Assembly (NCBI GenBank): GCA_019925795.1
Contig: CM034315.1
Location: forward strand, 9,362,001 to 9,426,000
Origin: Dendrobium chrysotoxum
Taxonomy: Eukaryota; Streptophyta; Magnoliopsida; Asparagales; Orchidaceae
Length of the DNA: 64,000 bases
Direction: 5' to 3'
Part shown: positions 46,251 to 57,255 of the stretch, piece by piece
How the letters are laid out: every line of letters starts with the position of its first letter
Numbering within the stretch: the first letter of the stretch is position 1
The notes under the pieces: model-generated
Database searches by the model: none
Told to the model about the DNA's origin: nothing
Seen by the model: the letters and a program-made list of their open reading frames with translations, nothing else
Translations under genes and position numbers: made by a program

Positions 46251-46800
46251 CAACAACAAACAAACAACAATAACATCAAGCCTTTGTCCGACTATATGGG
46301 GTCGGTTATATGAATCATTTTTCTCCATTGTGTTATGTTAAAAGTCAAATTCTCGTTTAAATCTAATAAAGAAGGATCATTTCTAATATTTTCTAACCAA
46401 GTCTTTTTAGGTCTACCTCTACCTTTCTTAACATAAGTCAAATCTAATAATCTACTTTCCTAACCGGGTCTTCGGAAGGCCGCAGTTTTATGTGACCAAA
46501 TCATCTAAGGCGACTCTCTCTAATCTTATCTACCATAGGAGCTACTCCAACCTTTTCACATATATGCTCATTTCGTATCCTATCTCTAAGGGTAAAGTCA
46601 CTCATCCACCTAAGCATCATCATCTCTGCAACACTTAACTTAGTATTATGCTTCTCTTTTAGTGGCCAACATTCGGCACCATAAAGCATTGCATGTTTCA
46701 ACAAGCTTATGTGTGAATAATCTCTTATAAATACAAACATAAATTTAGAAATTAGAAGGTTATGATCATTGAGACAGGGACCGTCAAACATTCTAAGCTT
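46251..46800 (-). pseudogene. LINE (RTE-like) 3' end with (TTG)n tail
   Basis: The minus strand encodes KHAMLYGAECWPLKEKHNTK, then LSVAEMMMLRWMSDFTLRDR and VGVAPMVDKIRESRLR, the standard C-terminal block of plant RTE-type LINEs. Downstream (46500-46300) GHIK- and GRGRPK-like residues follow in a frame broken by shifts. It ends in GGCTTGATGTTATTG and TTG repeats (46245-46285), the usual simple tail. It is 5'-truncated, as most LINE copies are. Confidence 0.85.
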
Positions 46801-47400
46801 TAGATGATGTCTAAGGGGCTGTTTAGATGATCTCTAAAGACATTTTCCTGCATTTGATTCATCATTTCATAAGCTTTTACAGGCAATATATCTTAAACTT
46901 AAAAACATGAATAAAAATATGTAAAATGTTATAAATTAAAAATTGGAAAGGAATTACAGTCAACAATTTAAACAATTCCATCCTCTTTTCCAGATGTTTT
47001 TGCAACAGCAGAAGTTCAGCAAATCGGAAATTTAGCAATGAATTGAAGCAAGATCAGAGAGGTCAATAAAAAAAAGTATAGGAAAAAAATTAAGGGGAAG
47101 TCGCTCCGCAATCTGTACAGAGATTAAATTCATATAGAACATAAAACATGAAGATGATACGTAGGAGATTTCGATTACTACAATAACAAAGATTAATTAC
47201 CCTCTAAAGGAGAAGTAAAGCATTGCATACCAAAATCGAAACTTTGAGGAAGATTGCGTTTGAGCTGTAGGTTTTCGGCGGCTGGCAAACACAAAAACTG
47301 AAGAAAAATAAATTCCTCAACTGAAAATAATGAAGGAAAGGGTGCGGAAGGTTACTCTGATTCAGATCTAGGGTTTCTGTCGCATGAAAAATTGTAGAAA
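46801..47400. other. Intergenic DNA, possible leader of a minus-strand gene
   Basis: On the minus strand 47385-47225 contains GAAACCCTAGATCTGAATC, a CT-rich stretch and GATTTTGGTATGC as a possible donor, like a plant 5' leader exon. No coding exon was found downstream, so no gene is called. Confidence 0.3.
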
Positions 47401-47404
47401 TGGC

Positions 47405-47411
47405 AAAAAAA
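47405..47411 (-). terminator. RNA polymerase III terminator of U6
   Basis: Seven consecutive T residues on the minus strand immediately after the U6 sequence. Confidence 0.8.
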
Positions 47412-47459
47412 CATTTGGACCATTTCTCGATTTATGCGTGTCATCCTTGCGCAGGGGCC

Positions 47460-47491
<32 letters not shown>

Positions 47492-47511
47492 TCGGATGTC
47501 TCCGAAGAGAC
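47410..47511 (-). ncRNA. U6: U6 small nuclear RNA
   Basis: About 102 nt on the minus strand match plant U6 along the whole length: 5' stem-loop GTCTCTTCGGAGAC, ATCCGATAAAATTGGAACG, the ACAGAGA box that pairs with the 5' splice site, AGCATGGCCCCTGCGC containing the AGC catalytic triad and U2/U4-pairing region, AAGGATGACACGC, and the 3' AAATGGTCCAAAT. Compared with the usual plant sequence I see a paired change in the 5' stem (C4 to U, G11 to A) that keeps the base pair, and one change next to the terminal U tract. U6 is the catalytic core RNA of the spliceosome, normally made by RNA polymerase III. The body is intact; expression depends on a weak promoter. Confidence 0.95.
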
Positions 47512-47565
47512 AACTAAGTGCAGCGGGCAACCATTAAAGAAGAAAAATAATTGCTACAGTCCAGC

Positions 47566-47575
47566 CAATGTGGGA
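47566..47575 (-). promoter_or_regulatory. U6 upstream sequence element (USE)
   Basis: The minus strand reads GTCCCACATTGG about 55-65 bp before U6, against the plant snRNA consensus RTCCCACATCG. The TATA box expected near -28 is only a degenerate TTATTTTT/CTTTAATGG, so promoter strength is uncertain. Confidence 0.65.
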
Positions 47576-47581
47576 CAATAG

Positions 47582-48176
47582 GCAAATATCATCTTATTTT
47601 GATGACAATTTATTTTTAAGATTTAGGTAATTTTTATTATCTTATTTTGATTTCTCAAATTTTTAAGTATTTATTCTGTTAACACGTTAAGAATGAATAT
47701 TATAAAATTTGGTCTTACCATTCATGGAATTATTTTTCATATATTAAGAAATTTTATTTTCATATTTTAGATGATTTAAGTTATTCAAATTTGGTGGTAT
47801 AAATGTGTCTATAATGTGATTTAACCTTATAAGCGATGAATGACACGCATTGATGTTGTTAGCAAAAAGTTCACAAACTATAATAGTTTGGTGACGGCCT
47901 TTGGACGATAATATTTAGATGATAAAAATCAAGCGACGGTGGTAAGGAAATAGCTATCAGTGGATGAAGCAAGGCACCGATGATCAGGGTGATTGGCTTG
48001 CCTTGATCTTCAATATCAAATATTTTAGGCGAAATTCTAGAGTTCTTCAGATCTTTGCAAAAAAACTACAATTTACAATACCTTTAGTTTAGAATCAAAT
48101 AGTCTCCAAATCGGACTAATCTACAATATTGCTAATTCAAGATCACTCTTTTTGTATTTTAATATGAAATAAAACA

Positions 48177-48183
<7 letters not shown>
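47582..48183. other. AT-rich intergenic DNA
   Basis: Nothing recognised. Confidence 0.45.

Positions 48184-48262
<79 letters not shown>
48184..48262. repeat. (AT)n microsatellite
   Basis: About 79 bp of uninterrupted AT dinucleotide, immediately left of the dispersed repeat copy B. Confidence 0.97.
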
Positions 48263-48265
<3 letters not shown>

Positions 48266-48284
48266 AATTGTAATATCAGTTGCC

Positions 48285-48830
48285 TATAAGATTATGGCAG
48301 TGGTTGATGAGATGATGATAACGACGACACTAGTGGCTACAGCCGACCTTGGTTGCATGGGGCAACAATGGCCAAGGTGATGACCAACGACGATAATTGT
48401 GACAACCAAAGGTGACGGCGAGCGACAATACTAATTATTTTTAAAACAAAAAATAAGAAGCAATTAGAAAACACCTATAGCAAACACATTTAAATAAAAT
48501 ATTTCAAACATACTATTGGAGTTGTTCTAAAGTCTTCAAAGGGTCTTGTTATGATTTGGAGAATTCTTTGTTAATTCAATGGAAAATAAAGTCAACGTAT
48601 GATTTGATTAATGATTTTATGCTCTATTGGCATATTTGTATATTGATTTTAGATCATTGTAGTCAAATAAATTTTTTTGATTTTTGGAGATCATTAAATT
48701 TAAACTAGTTTAGATTAAAAATTTTAGTATCTTAATGTATTATAAGTTGTAATTCTATTACAGTGAGCTCATTCAAAGAGGGATTCCAATCAAAGATTTC
48801 ACCCGGTCGGTGAAGCTTTTCCCTAAAAAA
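48285..48830. repeat. Dispersed repeat, copy B (partner at 41250-41850)
   Basis: Same landmark order as copy A, without the extra sequence around 41490-41560. Confidence 0.7.
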
Positions 48831-49062
48831 ATTTAGTGCTTGAATATGATATCATGAAATCTTAGCATAAATTTAATGGCTCTTGAGGCAATTCTCATGC
48901 AAATTACTTCAGAATAACTTTACACAATTTTCTTTCCTCTAATACAAATTTTCCTTCCAAATAAAAAACCAATCTCAAAAGAACAACAAGATCATGATCT
49001 CACTACTAACAACCTGCAAGACATAAAATAAAGAGAGATAGAGGTAGGTCGTGTCTCATTAA

Positions 49063-49130
49063 GATTTCGTTTGGGATGACTTTTTTACTGCTTCTTAAAG
49101 CAACTTTTTAGTACAAAATTTTTAATTTAT
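49063..49130. mobile_element. Tourist-like MITE, copy 15 (left half only)
   Basis: GATTTCGTTTGGGATGAC followed by ACTGCTTCTTAAAGCAAC; the right arm is missing after the TACAAAATTTTTAATTT centre. Confidence 0.7.
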
Positions 49131-51918
49131 ATTCTCAAACTTCAGTCTCTTAATTCATATACAACCATCAGTATAGAATTAACAAAATAAATTGATATTG
49201 ACTTAGATGTGCTATCGTTCTTCAGCTGACATCTACAACAAGCAATTGCAGCTACAGATTAAATCTTGAGGTTGATAACATAGCCAAGCTCCCTTCCACA
49301 TTCTTCATTACAGTATTTCCTGCAATGCATGCCAAATTAGAGCTCAGATACCTTCATGGTTATATAATATATAACAAGGTTCTTCACCTTATAGCTACCA
49401 ATAATAAAAGGTTCAATTTGCTCCTCGGTGTGGCCTAATTCAACCTTAGTGGTGATGATATGAAGGAAATTTGCAATATGTAGATTAGGAAGTCCATGAA
49501 AGAAAAGTCGGGAGAGCTCCAAAAACAATTCATGAGAATCTGTATTCGGTGTTATGTAAAAGATATTCCCCTGCAAATTACGTTAGGAGAAACTGTTCTC
49601 AAAACAAAACCCATGAAATAATTCTCTTTTAAAGTAATCATTTCAAACTAATAAAAGCAGGAAGTTTTATTGATCAAGTGTACAATTAAAAAAAATGTTG
49701 CTTCCTTGCCTTTTCCAGCAACAAACATGCCATGTTCTGTTCGCACAATGCTGAAAACCTTAGAATACAGATTTAAATAATGCTAAAAATAAAATTTTAA
49801 ACATGCCATGTTCTGTTCTTGTTAAATTAGTTCCAGGTGATTAAGCAAATGACGATTTAACAGAAGTTCAGCTACAAAATAGAACAAACATGACAAAAAT
49901 CAGGATTTGTGAATTGATCAAAAGAGAATAACTGCTTCGGCCTTGAACATTAACTTAATAGGTCAAACAAGTCCTATACAAGCTTGCCTTAGGACCAATG
50001 GTGATTTTTGAAGGTTTTTATGAACGGCTATCAATAATATTGTAGTAAGCATTGGTAGTTGGTACTAAAGAAACCCACTTTATATTGTACTCTTATTTAA
50101 TTATACACGTTATAGTATTGCATAACGAGATTTGAAGGCATTAGTTTTCATCAATAGCTAAGATTTACTGTGATTAAGTACTACAACCGAACGTAAGATA
50201 TCCATCAGATGTCATTGGCTTAAAACCCAGTGCAGTAACTTTCTTTCATCTACAAGTGTTTCTAAACTTTATTATTGTACGTCTATTCGATTTCTCTCTA
50301 ACATCGCTGCCATTAGACAGCCTACGGATCATTTCATAGATATCTCTTATAACTTGGGTTGATCGTTTTTTGCATGCAAGAACAATGATAACATGGTATT
50401 GAAAAAATGGCAAAAAATTATGCAGGAATATGAATTGAAGAGCAGTAGAACTCATAATCAGTGGAAGAAACTAATTTTTGCACAAGCTCCAGAAAATGAC
50501 AAATGGAAAAATCAACATCATTAAAAATGATTTGCAAGAACCGATGAAGAGCAGGAGAAATAAATGATTTACAACATTTATCTAATATCACGTACCTCTA
50601 GAAGACAGTTACATTCAAACCATTTTGCATTTGAACTATCAAGTCCTTTAATAGAATTTTTATAATATATAATTTCTCGACAATAACAACTTGAAGGTTG
50701 ATAGTTTTTGCAAATTCAAGCTCCTTTAGGTGCAAATATAGTTCAGGATGCATCTTATATAAGTATCGTTGAGCATAGGGAAGAATCCAATTAATTAAAG
50801 AAGCTTCATAATTGTTGTCTGCAATATCATATGAAATGGCTTCACAAGATATGACCTGAGACACAAAATGCCACTCAATATTTAAAAATTCGAACATTTT
50901 TATAACTCCATTTTTTAGACTCATTTTCAAATTGGAGAGAAGGCACTATGTGCACTTTAAAGTATCAGCAGAATTCTTTGTAGAATGGAAAATTGATAGG
51001 TCTTGTTGGAATGAGTAGGAGAAAAGAAAATTAACCAGATAAAACAATATAAAATTTTACCTCTGCAAGTGCAGGAATACCTATGTTTTGCATAAATATG
51101 GAAACCTTTCCACAAAGCATTTCCCTCTCATTGGTAGTAAGTTCACCAAATTGTAAAATGTGAACATCATTGAGATCCTTGAATTGCTCCATTCTTTCGT
51201 CATCATCAGTCCAACATACAGTATCGAATGTTGGATTAAGGGAAACCCATGTATCCTGTATTGTTGGAAGCACTGTGTTTTTTGATTTTAGAAGAAAATA
51301 TTTTATGTCATTTATTTCATCACAACTGAATAATCCAGATTTCAAATCATCAGCCCACTTGAGAAATACCCAAAAAACCTGAAAAATGAAATGAAAGAAA
51401 ATAAGTAAAACCAAGTACTCAACTTAAACCACCATCAGTATGTGACATTTGCATGCACAATTGTGCATATAAATTATGCATTTGCTAAACTAGCATCTTG
51501 AATTACTATATGGTTTTGGAATGCTTACTTCATGAGCAACCTCTGATGGTAATGCGACATATGATAAATGACGCAGTATTGAAAGGTAAGCACAAAACGA
51601 AAGTGCTTCAGGTACACCACAATCAGTCACAAGAAAATCATAAAGACCCGGATATAGATTGGACAGTGTTAAGCATGCTGGAAGCTTTGTTGCACTTGCT
51701 GGGTCATTCAAATGGGTTAAATCCCTCAATCTTCCCACACAACCAGTTGCATCATGCCAATATAATTTATCTGGAAGCATAAATGTACCGAGCACAACAT
51801 CCTTGTTTTCATATTTACATACTGATGGAACGAATATGACAATATCTGATTTCACGTCGATGATCTTTTCCTTTGATTTAGCCAATTCTTCTTGAACAAA
51901 AGTGTAAATTTTATTCAT

Positions 51919-52730
51919 CTGTAATATGCTGAAAAAAAAAAAGATAGCTTGCTACAGTCAACATTTTTACAATGACATAGGGTATCCTATGGCTATGATA
52001 ACATTTTTTTGGCACTGCAGGCCAGAGAGCACATGAAAATGAGAATTCATACAAATTCTAGGTATTCCGATAAAGAGATGAAACAAAGCACATGAGCCAA
52101 GACGCCTACATTGAAGAAATCTCAAAAATTGCCGAATAAAAGTCAAAAGGATAAAATTAGCGAACTGGTATCCACTTATGTTAAAAACTAAAGTAAAACC
52201 TTAAACATAAACTTTTTTTGGTAATTGGATGTTGTATTTTTTAGAGGATTTAAATCACGGATTTTGTATGAGAAATATTTCACATGCCTATCAAAATTAA
52301 ACCAAAAGTTGGTGGCAATTGATCAAATGAGGTTAGACCCATTCTCATATACTTTTTGGTGCATCTCTTTATTTGTTCTTTCATTATGCTTTTATTATTT
52401 CTGATTTATTTCTTTAACTAAAGAATAATTAATCCTAGAATTTAGATCACTCCATCGCTTTTTCAAACTGATTATAACATCTAGATTATTTATAGTTTTC
52501 CCTGACAATTAAAGGAACATGCAAAACATAATCAGTTTTTGTTATCAAGTATCTTTCCATATATATTTTCCTTTCCTTCAAGTTCCTATAAACCAAGCAA
52601 AAGCTTCAGACACGTTACAGTTTTACCGATCAATTATTAACATATCAAGAGAAGAGGGCTTAGTGATGAAAGCACTACATTAAACCATAACACAATAAGT
52701 TAACCTTCCTAAATATATTGTGATTGTTAC
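51919..52730 (-). other. Intron of the NOV-like fragment
   Basis: An 812-bp AT-rich interval between the E1 donor (AAG|GTAACA) and the E2 acceptor (ACAG|ATG). No other feature seen. Confidence 0.6.
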
Positions 52731-52793
52731 CTTTGAAGGATCCCCGGCAAACTCCATGAGGGTGTTATCACGAGGAATATTAAGGCTTCGTTT

Positions 52794-52900
52794 GGGACAA
52801 TTTTCTTACTATTTTTTATAGAAGCTTTCTAGTACAAAATTTTTTTAATAATAACGAAAAAATAGTGGCAAAAAATCAAAAAATTGTCCCAAAAGAAACC
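52794..52900. mobile_element. Tourist-like MITE, copy 16, inside a NOV exon
   Basis: GGCTTCGTTTGGGACAAT at the left and ATTGTCCCAAAAGAAACC at the right, with exact TAA target duplication (52791-52793, 52901-52903). Host coding sequence resumes on both sides (HPHKN and NIPRDN). Confidence 0.9.
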
Positions 52901-53619
52901 TAAGATTTTTATGAGGGTGAAATCTCTCTTGGCCAAAGATGCAAAGATTGTAAAGAAAAAATGTGATGAATCAAATTAAACAAAAAACACAATCATAAAA
53001 GGGAACAAATGAGAACATGGCATAAAAATACTAGATAAAAGCGAGAATAAATTTGGCTAGGTTTGATTCCACTTGCAGTTCTTCAACCTTTGCATGGGAT
53101 CAAAAGTGGACTACACAATCAAGATAAAAAAAAATTATTCCATCCAAATACAAAAAATATAACACATGAAAAAATCCGTAATAAGTAAGAAAGCCTAAGC
53201 GCATGCTGTACCTCAAGCCAATGACTAACGTTGTACAACATAATTTATGAGATTTTGTAGCATACCTCACAATGACTACATCTTAAGATATAAAGTATTG
53301 AATATAACTTGTTCAACAACTAGAAGACTCTCGGTGGAACTGAGAATGAGAAGTCTAATGAAATATAACATAATTTATGAAATTCTGACTTACCTTATGA
53401 TGATTCCATCGTAAAATAAATTGAATGGAACTTACTTTACATTCAACAAATAGGGAATCCATATGAATATAACTTGTTCAACAACTTGAGCTTTATGAGG
53501 CTGGTTTTATTCACTCACAAATTGGTTTGATTAAAAAAGCCTGATTTTTTCCCCACATTTTCCCCAAGAGATTGAGAATGTCATGATGCATCCTGTTTTT
53601 TAACAGTTCATATTAAATC

Positions 53620-54245
53620 ACAAGATCATGACCGCCACATTCAGGACAGACTAAATAAATATGGTTGCTCAAATCCTGCTGTGAGTTGCAATCTTCTTCT
53701 TCTTCAAATGTCATGGGTCCAATTCTGACATCCCTTTCTCCTTCAAACAATGCTATTGTTGGTATTGCTCTAGTCAGCGACTTCTCCAACAAGCTCTCGT
53801 CGCAACCCCCTCTCACTATTGTCAAAAGATTCAACAGTGAGCTCCTGTCCCGACTTACTCACGGTTGTCGGCACTTTCTCCACTAAACTCCTATTACGAC
53901 TTCCTCACGATCCTTCTCAGAGACCTTGAACTCGAAAGTTAAGCTCAAGTATGCCTTTAAAACAATGTGCCATCACAAGGTATGCCCGCTCATAAACTGA
54001 CACTTTCTTCTTCTTCAAGCATCACATGCACTGATCCCATAAGTGACTTCTCTAAAAAGCTTGCATCAGAACTTCCTCTTATTGTCATCAAATTCTTCCC
54101 CAATGAGCTCCTATAACAACTTATTTGATACCATCGACACCTTCTCCACCTAACTTTCATCGTGACTTCCTCGCGATCCTTCTTAGTGACCTTGATTTCA
54201 TAAGTCAAGCAAAAGTATGTTTTTAAATGACGAGCCACAATATTT
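53620..54245 (-). repeat. Diverged tandem duplication, unit about 300-350 bp
   Basis: Unit 1 (about 53680-53975) and unit 2 (about 54005-54240) share CTTCTTCTTC, GTGACTTCTC-like, CAAAAGATTCAAC or CAAATTCTTCCCC, GAGCTCCT, CTTTCTCCAC, TCGTGACTTCCTCGCGATCC-like and AAGTTAAGC/AAGTCAAGC landmarks. Weak minus-strand frames (73 and 82 codons) mirror each other but show no known domain. Confidence 0.6.
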
Positions 54246-55170
54246 ACTCCACAGTCTCACTTTGGAGGAATATATGCATATAATGGAAGAACTTTTAAGT
54301 TTAAATCCAACAACTTTTAGGGAAGACTAGATAACAAAGAGCACCTATGTTTCCATCTTACTTGCAAATGATTGGTAGTAGAAGATAATCAACAATAACA
54401 AATTTAATAATAAAAATGATAAAATCAACTAACAGAACTATCTGATCCAATGTTTATGTAATGAAGCACTCATAGCAAGCAAACAACCTAATATTCGTCG
54501 TAGTGCATTTATCACTTGTTGTGACAGTTAATGAATCAATAAGAATAAGAATCAAGAATAAAAAAGTATTTCTTAGCTGATATAACAAATGTAAACATGA
54601 TAGGCATCATTACGTGATAAGTCCGGCGAGTTGAATTACTAAACAACAGATGCAACAAGCCCTGCAAGTTTACACAAAATAAAAAAATAAACTAATAAAA
54701 ATGAGGTATAATAGTCTCAAAGAATTGAAGATATTCATAACTATGAATTCATTGCTTTCAATAAGAAAAATAAATAAATTGAGAGAGAGCAAAAAATGGT
54801 TGAACATGAGGAATATGTATATATGTGCTTGTTTTGTATAATTTTCACAAAAACATTTTCTAATTTTGATCCCATTATAGCAATAGTTCATATCATATAC
54901 AATGGTTGGCCTATCTATACGCGCATGGCCAGTTTGGCTTTTTAAGATACTCCGAAATGAAAATACAGCTTCATATGAGGACAATTTTTTTCAAAAGAGA
55001 ATGAAAAAATTGAGCTGGTTTTCTTTTTTTCTCACCTTTTTTTGTGCGGGGAGTAAATTTTTATGCACCAAAAAACACCATAAAAATTCCACTATACTGG
55101 CAAGATAAGAGTAGAACCAAGATGTGTTAAATTCAATGAACTACTAGAGGTTTAAAGTAATGTAAAACAC
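54246..55170. other. AT-rich intergenic DNA
   Basis: The 104-codon minus-strand frame at 54670-54984 has a hydrophobic, Phe-rich tail and no family match; not called. Confidence 0.4.
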
Positions 55171-55298
55171 ACACAGCTCACCTTGGTCTGTTGGTTGGAG
55201 CTTAGGTTAACAACTAAGAGATCTTAGATTCGAGTCTTGTGTATGCGATGTGTGTGTGAGTCTGCCTTAATTGGCCTAACTGTCAAAAAAAAAATATA
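55171..55298 (+). mobile_element. tRNA-derived SINE
   Basis: Has an internal RNA polymerase III A box (CTTGGTCTGTTGGTTGGAGC) and B box (AGATTCGAGTCT), a unique body ending GGCCTAACTGTC, and an A-rich tail. The target duplication TAAAACAC flanks it (55163-55170 and 55299-55306). About 128 bp, typical for plant SINEs mobilised by LINE machinery. Confidence 0.85.
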
Positions 55299-55306
55299 TA
55301 AAACAC

Positions 55307-56945
55307 GCTTATACGGGCCATAAAAGAAAAACATATGATATCATAATGGATCCCAACAATGATCTACAAGTAGCATTAATTAACTTACGAGACAATGAAA
55401 GAGTTTGAAGATAACATAGCTTATGGAATAATGGATTAGTGCTATATTAGTATAATTAACTAACTTGCTTTGTAAGATCTTAGCATTTTCTAGAGGACAT
55501 AGTAAGTAAGCAAATGGAAGCAATAGAGGATTTACTTGTAAGCTTTTGCCCAATTGCTTTTTATGTAGAATTAGCATGGACTGGGTAGGTGCCTCATAGA
55601 GCATGTTATGTTCTCGATTTGAAAAATATTTTGTCCTTTAAAGAGGGTTTGAAATATATTCAATGATGGCAATTAAGATATATCTTAATGATTAGTTGTT
55701 TTCGGCAATAATTTATTTTAAGAATTTGCAAATTTAGAATGTAATTAATAGATGATCAGGCAACTAATTGTAATAGTTCCTATTTGGATAATAAAGTGAT
55801 ATGGCTTGCACAACTAATCCTACCAATAATGAATTTCTGCCCAGTTTTTTGGATTAAATAACTTTCAAATTTTAGTTCAAAATTTAAAAAAGTATTCCAG
55901 GAGTCATCTGAATTCATAATTTAGCAAATTTCCAATTGAGTAATATGCTTGGATAAGGTTAATCTAATTGGTTAATAGGACCTTCCAGTTCCTGTCATTG
56001 GTCATTGGTCATTCAATGGACGCACGGTCTACTTGTTCTCCTTGTGGTTTGGTCAAGATAACCTAGGGCAAGATCATCCTATTACTGTTTTTTTATCAGA
56101 CGAGACAATGATATTGGATGCCAATCTTAGATTATTAATAAAACCAAACCTTCACCTTGATTAGCCTCGAACTCCTGTTAATCTCTACGAAGCCGAAGCA
56201 GCAATGAAGAATGGCGATGAGGATAAGCAAACCCTAGACAGGCCTAAGGCTCTAGGCAGAGCATAAAGATAAGATAAATTATGGAGATAGACAAGAAAAG
56301 GCAGAAAAGAATACCGCCAATCCCTCTCCCAACTCCTTTGTCCTTCAGCTCTAACTTACAAACTCCTCTTTTCTCCTTCGCACGCCTCTGGCACTGTCGA
56401 TGTCTTCTCCAGCGATCCGTCTCGACTTGCTCCCATCTTTATAGTCTCGCGAGTTCCCGGAATCTGGGGGCTGTTATTGAGTTTTGGGAATTTGTGCGGG
56501 GGATCTGGAGAGAAAGACCAAGCCTCGGCCATCTGGGCTAAGGAATCATTCTATGGCAGTTTTTTTTCTAAATTTTAATTTTTTTTAAATAGTAATATTG
56601 GTTGATATGAATTAAATAAAACATATTAATTGGAAAATTTAATATTATCTTGTGATTTGATGTAATTAAATAAAAATTATTGTATTTAATTAAATTTACC
56701 CGTTTCTTATTATTAGTTTTATTTAATTAAATAAAAATTATAATAATAAAAATTATTATTAACTGTTCACCAAATATTAAAAATAATATAATAAATCACG
56801 GGGTTGAGCAGAGAAATAAATATACTTATCAGAATGTTAAGTAAGGGTATTGAGAAATAAATACACAAGAACTTCATATAACACAACAATCTATCAAACA
56901 TATTTCAAAGAATTTTGACTCATATACCACCCAACATATAGAGTT
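55307..56945. other. Intergenic DNA
   Basis: AT-rich except 56150-56540, which is GC-balanced and contains an 86-codon plus-strand frame and, on the opposite strand, CTAGGGTTTGC leader-like sequence. No motif supports a gene. Confidence 0.35.
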
Positions 56946-56989
56946 TGATGCAGTGCTGTAACAGCATAAGGAGAAGAGCAGCATACCGT

Positions 56990-57135
56990 GGAAGTTCAAC
57001 GGGACCTCCAAATTCGAGAAGGTCAGCACCGCGAACGTCTTCGAACACCACTGGGTCTCCAAGCAGGTCAAATCAAAGAAGACATCGAACGCGATAGAGG
57101 GCGGAACCCAGTCCTGATTCTGGAACTCTCCAATT
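56990..57135. other. GC-richer coding-like fragment of unknown origin
   Basis: Both strands are open. Minus reads DWVPPSIAFDVFFDLTCLET and NLEVPLNFHG, ending CACG|GTATGC; plus reads FNGTSKFEKVSTANVFEHHW. Composition is unlike the surrounding retroelement. It could be a captured host exon or a divergent 5' part of gag; I do not recognise it. Confidence 0.3.
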
Positions 57136-57255
57136 CCAATGAGGACAAAAATCATTTCTAACCGTTCCATCACTATGATTCGGAAAAAGGGAAAAGTGAT
57201 TACCTGCGTGATGTTGCGAGAGAAAGACATAGAAATCCCAGATCTTAACAGGAGT

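Larger units (their letters stand above)
49376..52950 (-). pseudogene. NO VEIN (NOV)-like gene fragment, five exons
   Basis: Minus-strand exons with plausible GT-AG sites. E1 (about 52950-52731, MITE-interrupted) has NIPRDNTLMEFAGDPSK. E2 (51918-51529) runs from MNKIYTFVQEELAKSKEK to YVALPSEVAHE. E3 (51378-51061) runs from VFWVFLKWADDLKSG to FMQNIGIPALAEV. E4 (50855-50596) has VISCEAISYDIADNNYEASL and YAQRYLYKMHPELY. E5 (49570-49376) has FLELSRLFFHGLPNLHIANF. I recognise these as an internal part of plant NOV, a very large nuclear protein linked in Arabidopsis to vein patterning and auxin-dependent development. E4 has a 2-bp insertion after EKLY that shifts the frame; without it all exons are in phase 0. 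The N-terminal ATPase-like part and the C-terminus are absent. A truncated pseudogene, though recently derived, since E2, E3 and E5 remain open. Confidence 0.82.

Noticed and set aside
54670..54984. 104-codon minus-strand frame
   Set aside because: No conserved motif; the second half is a Phe/Leu-rich translation of AT-rich DNA.
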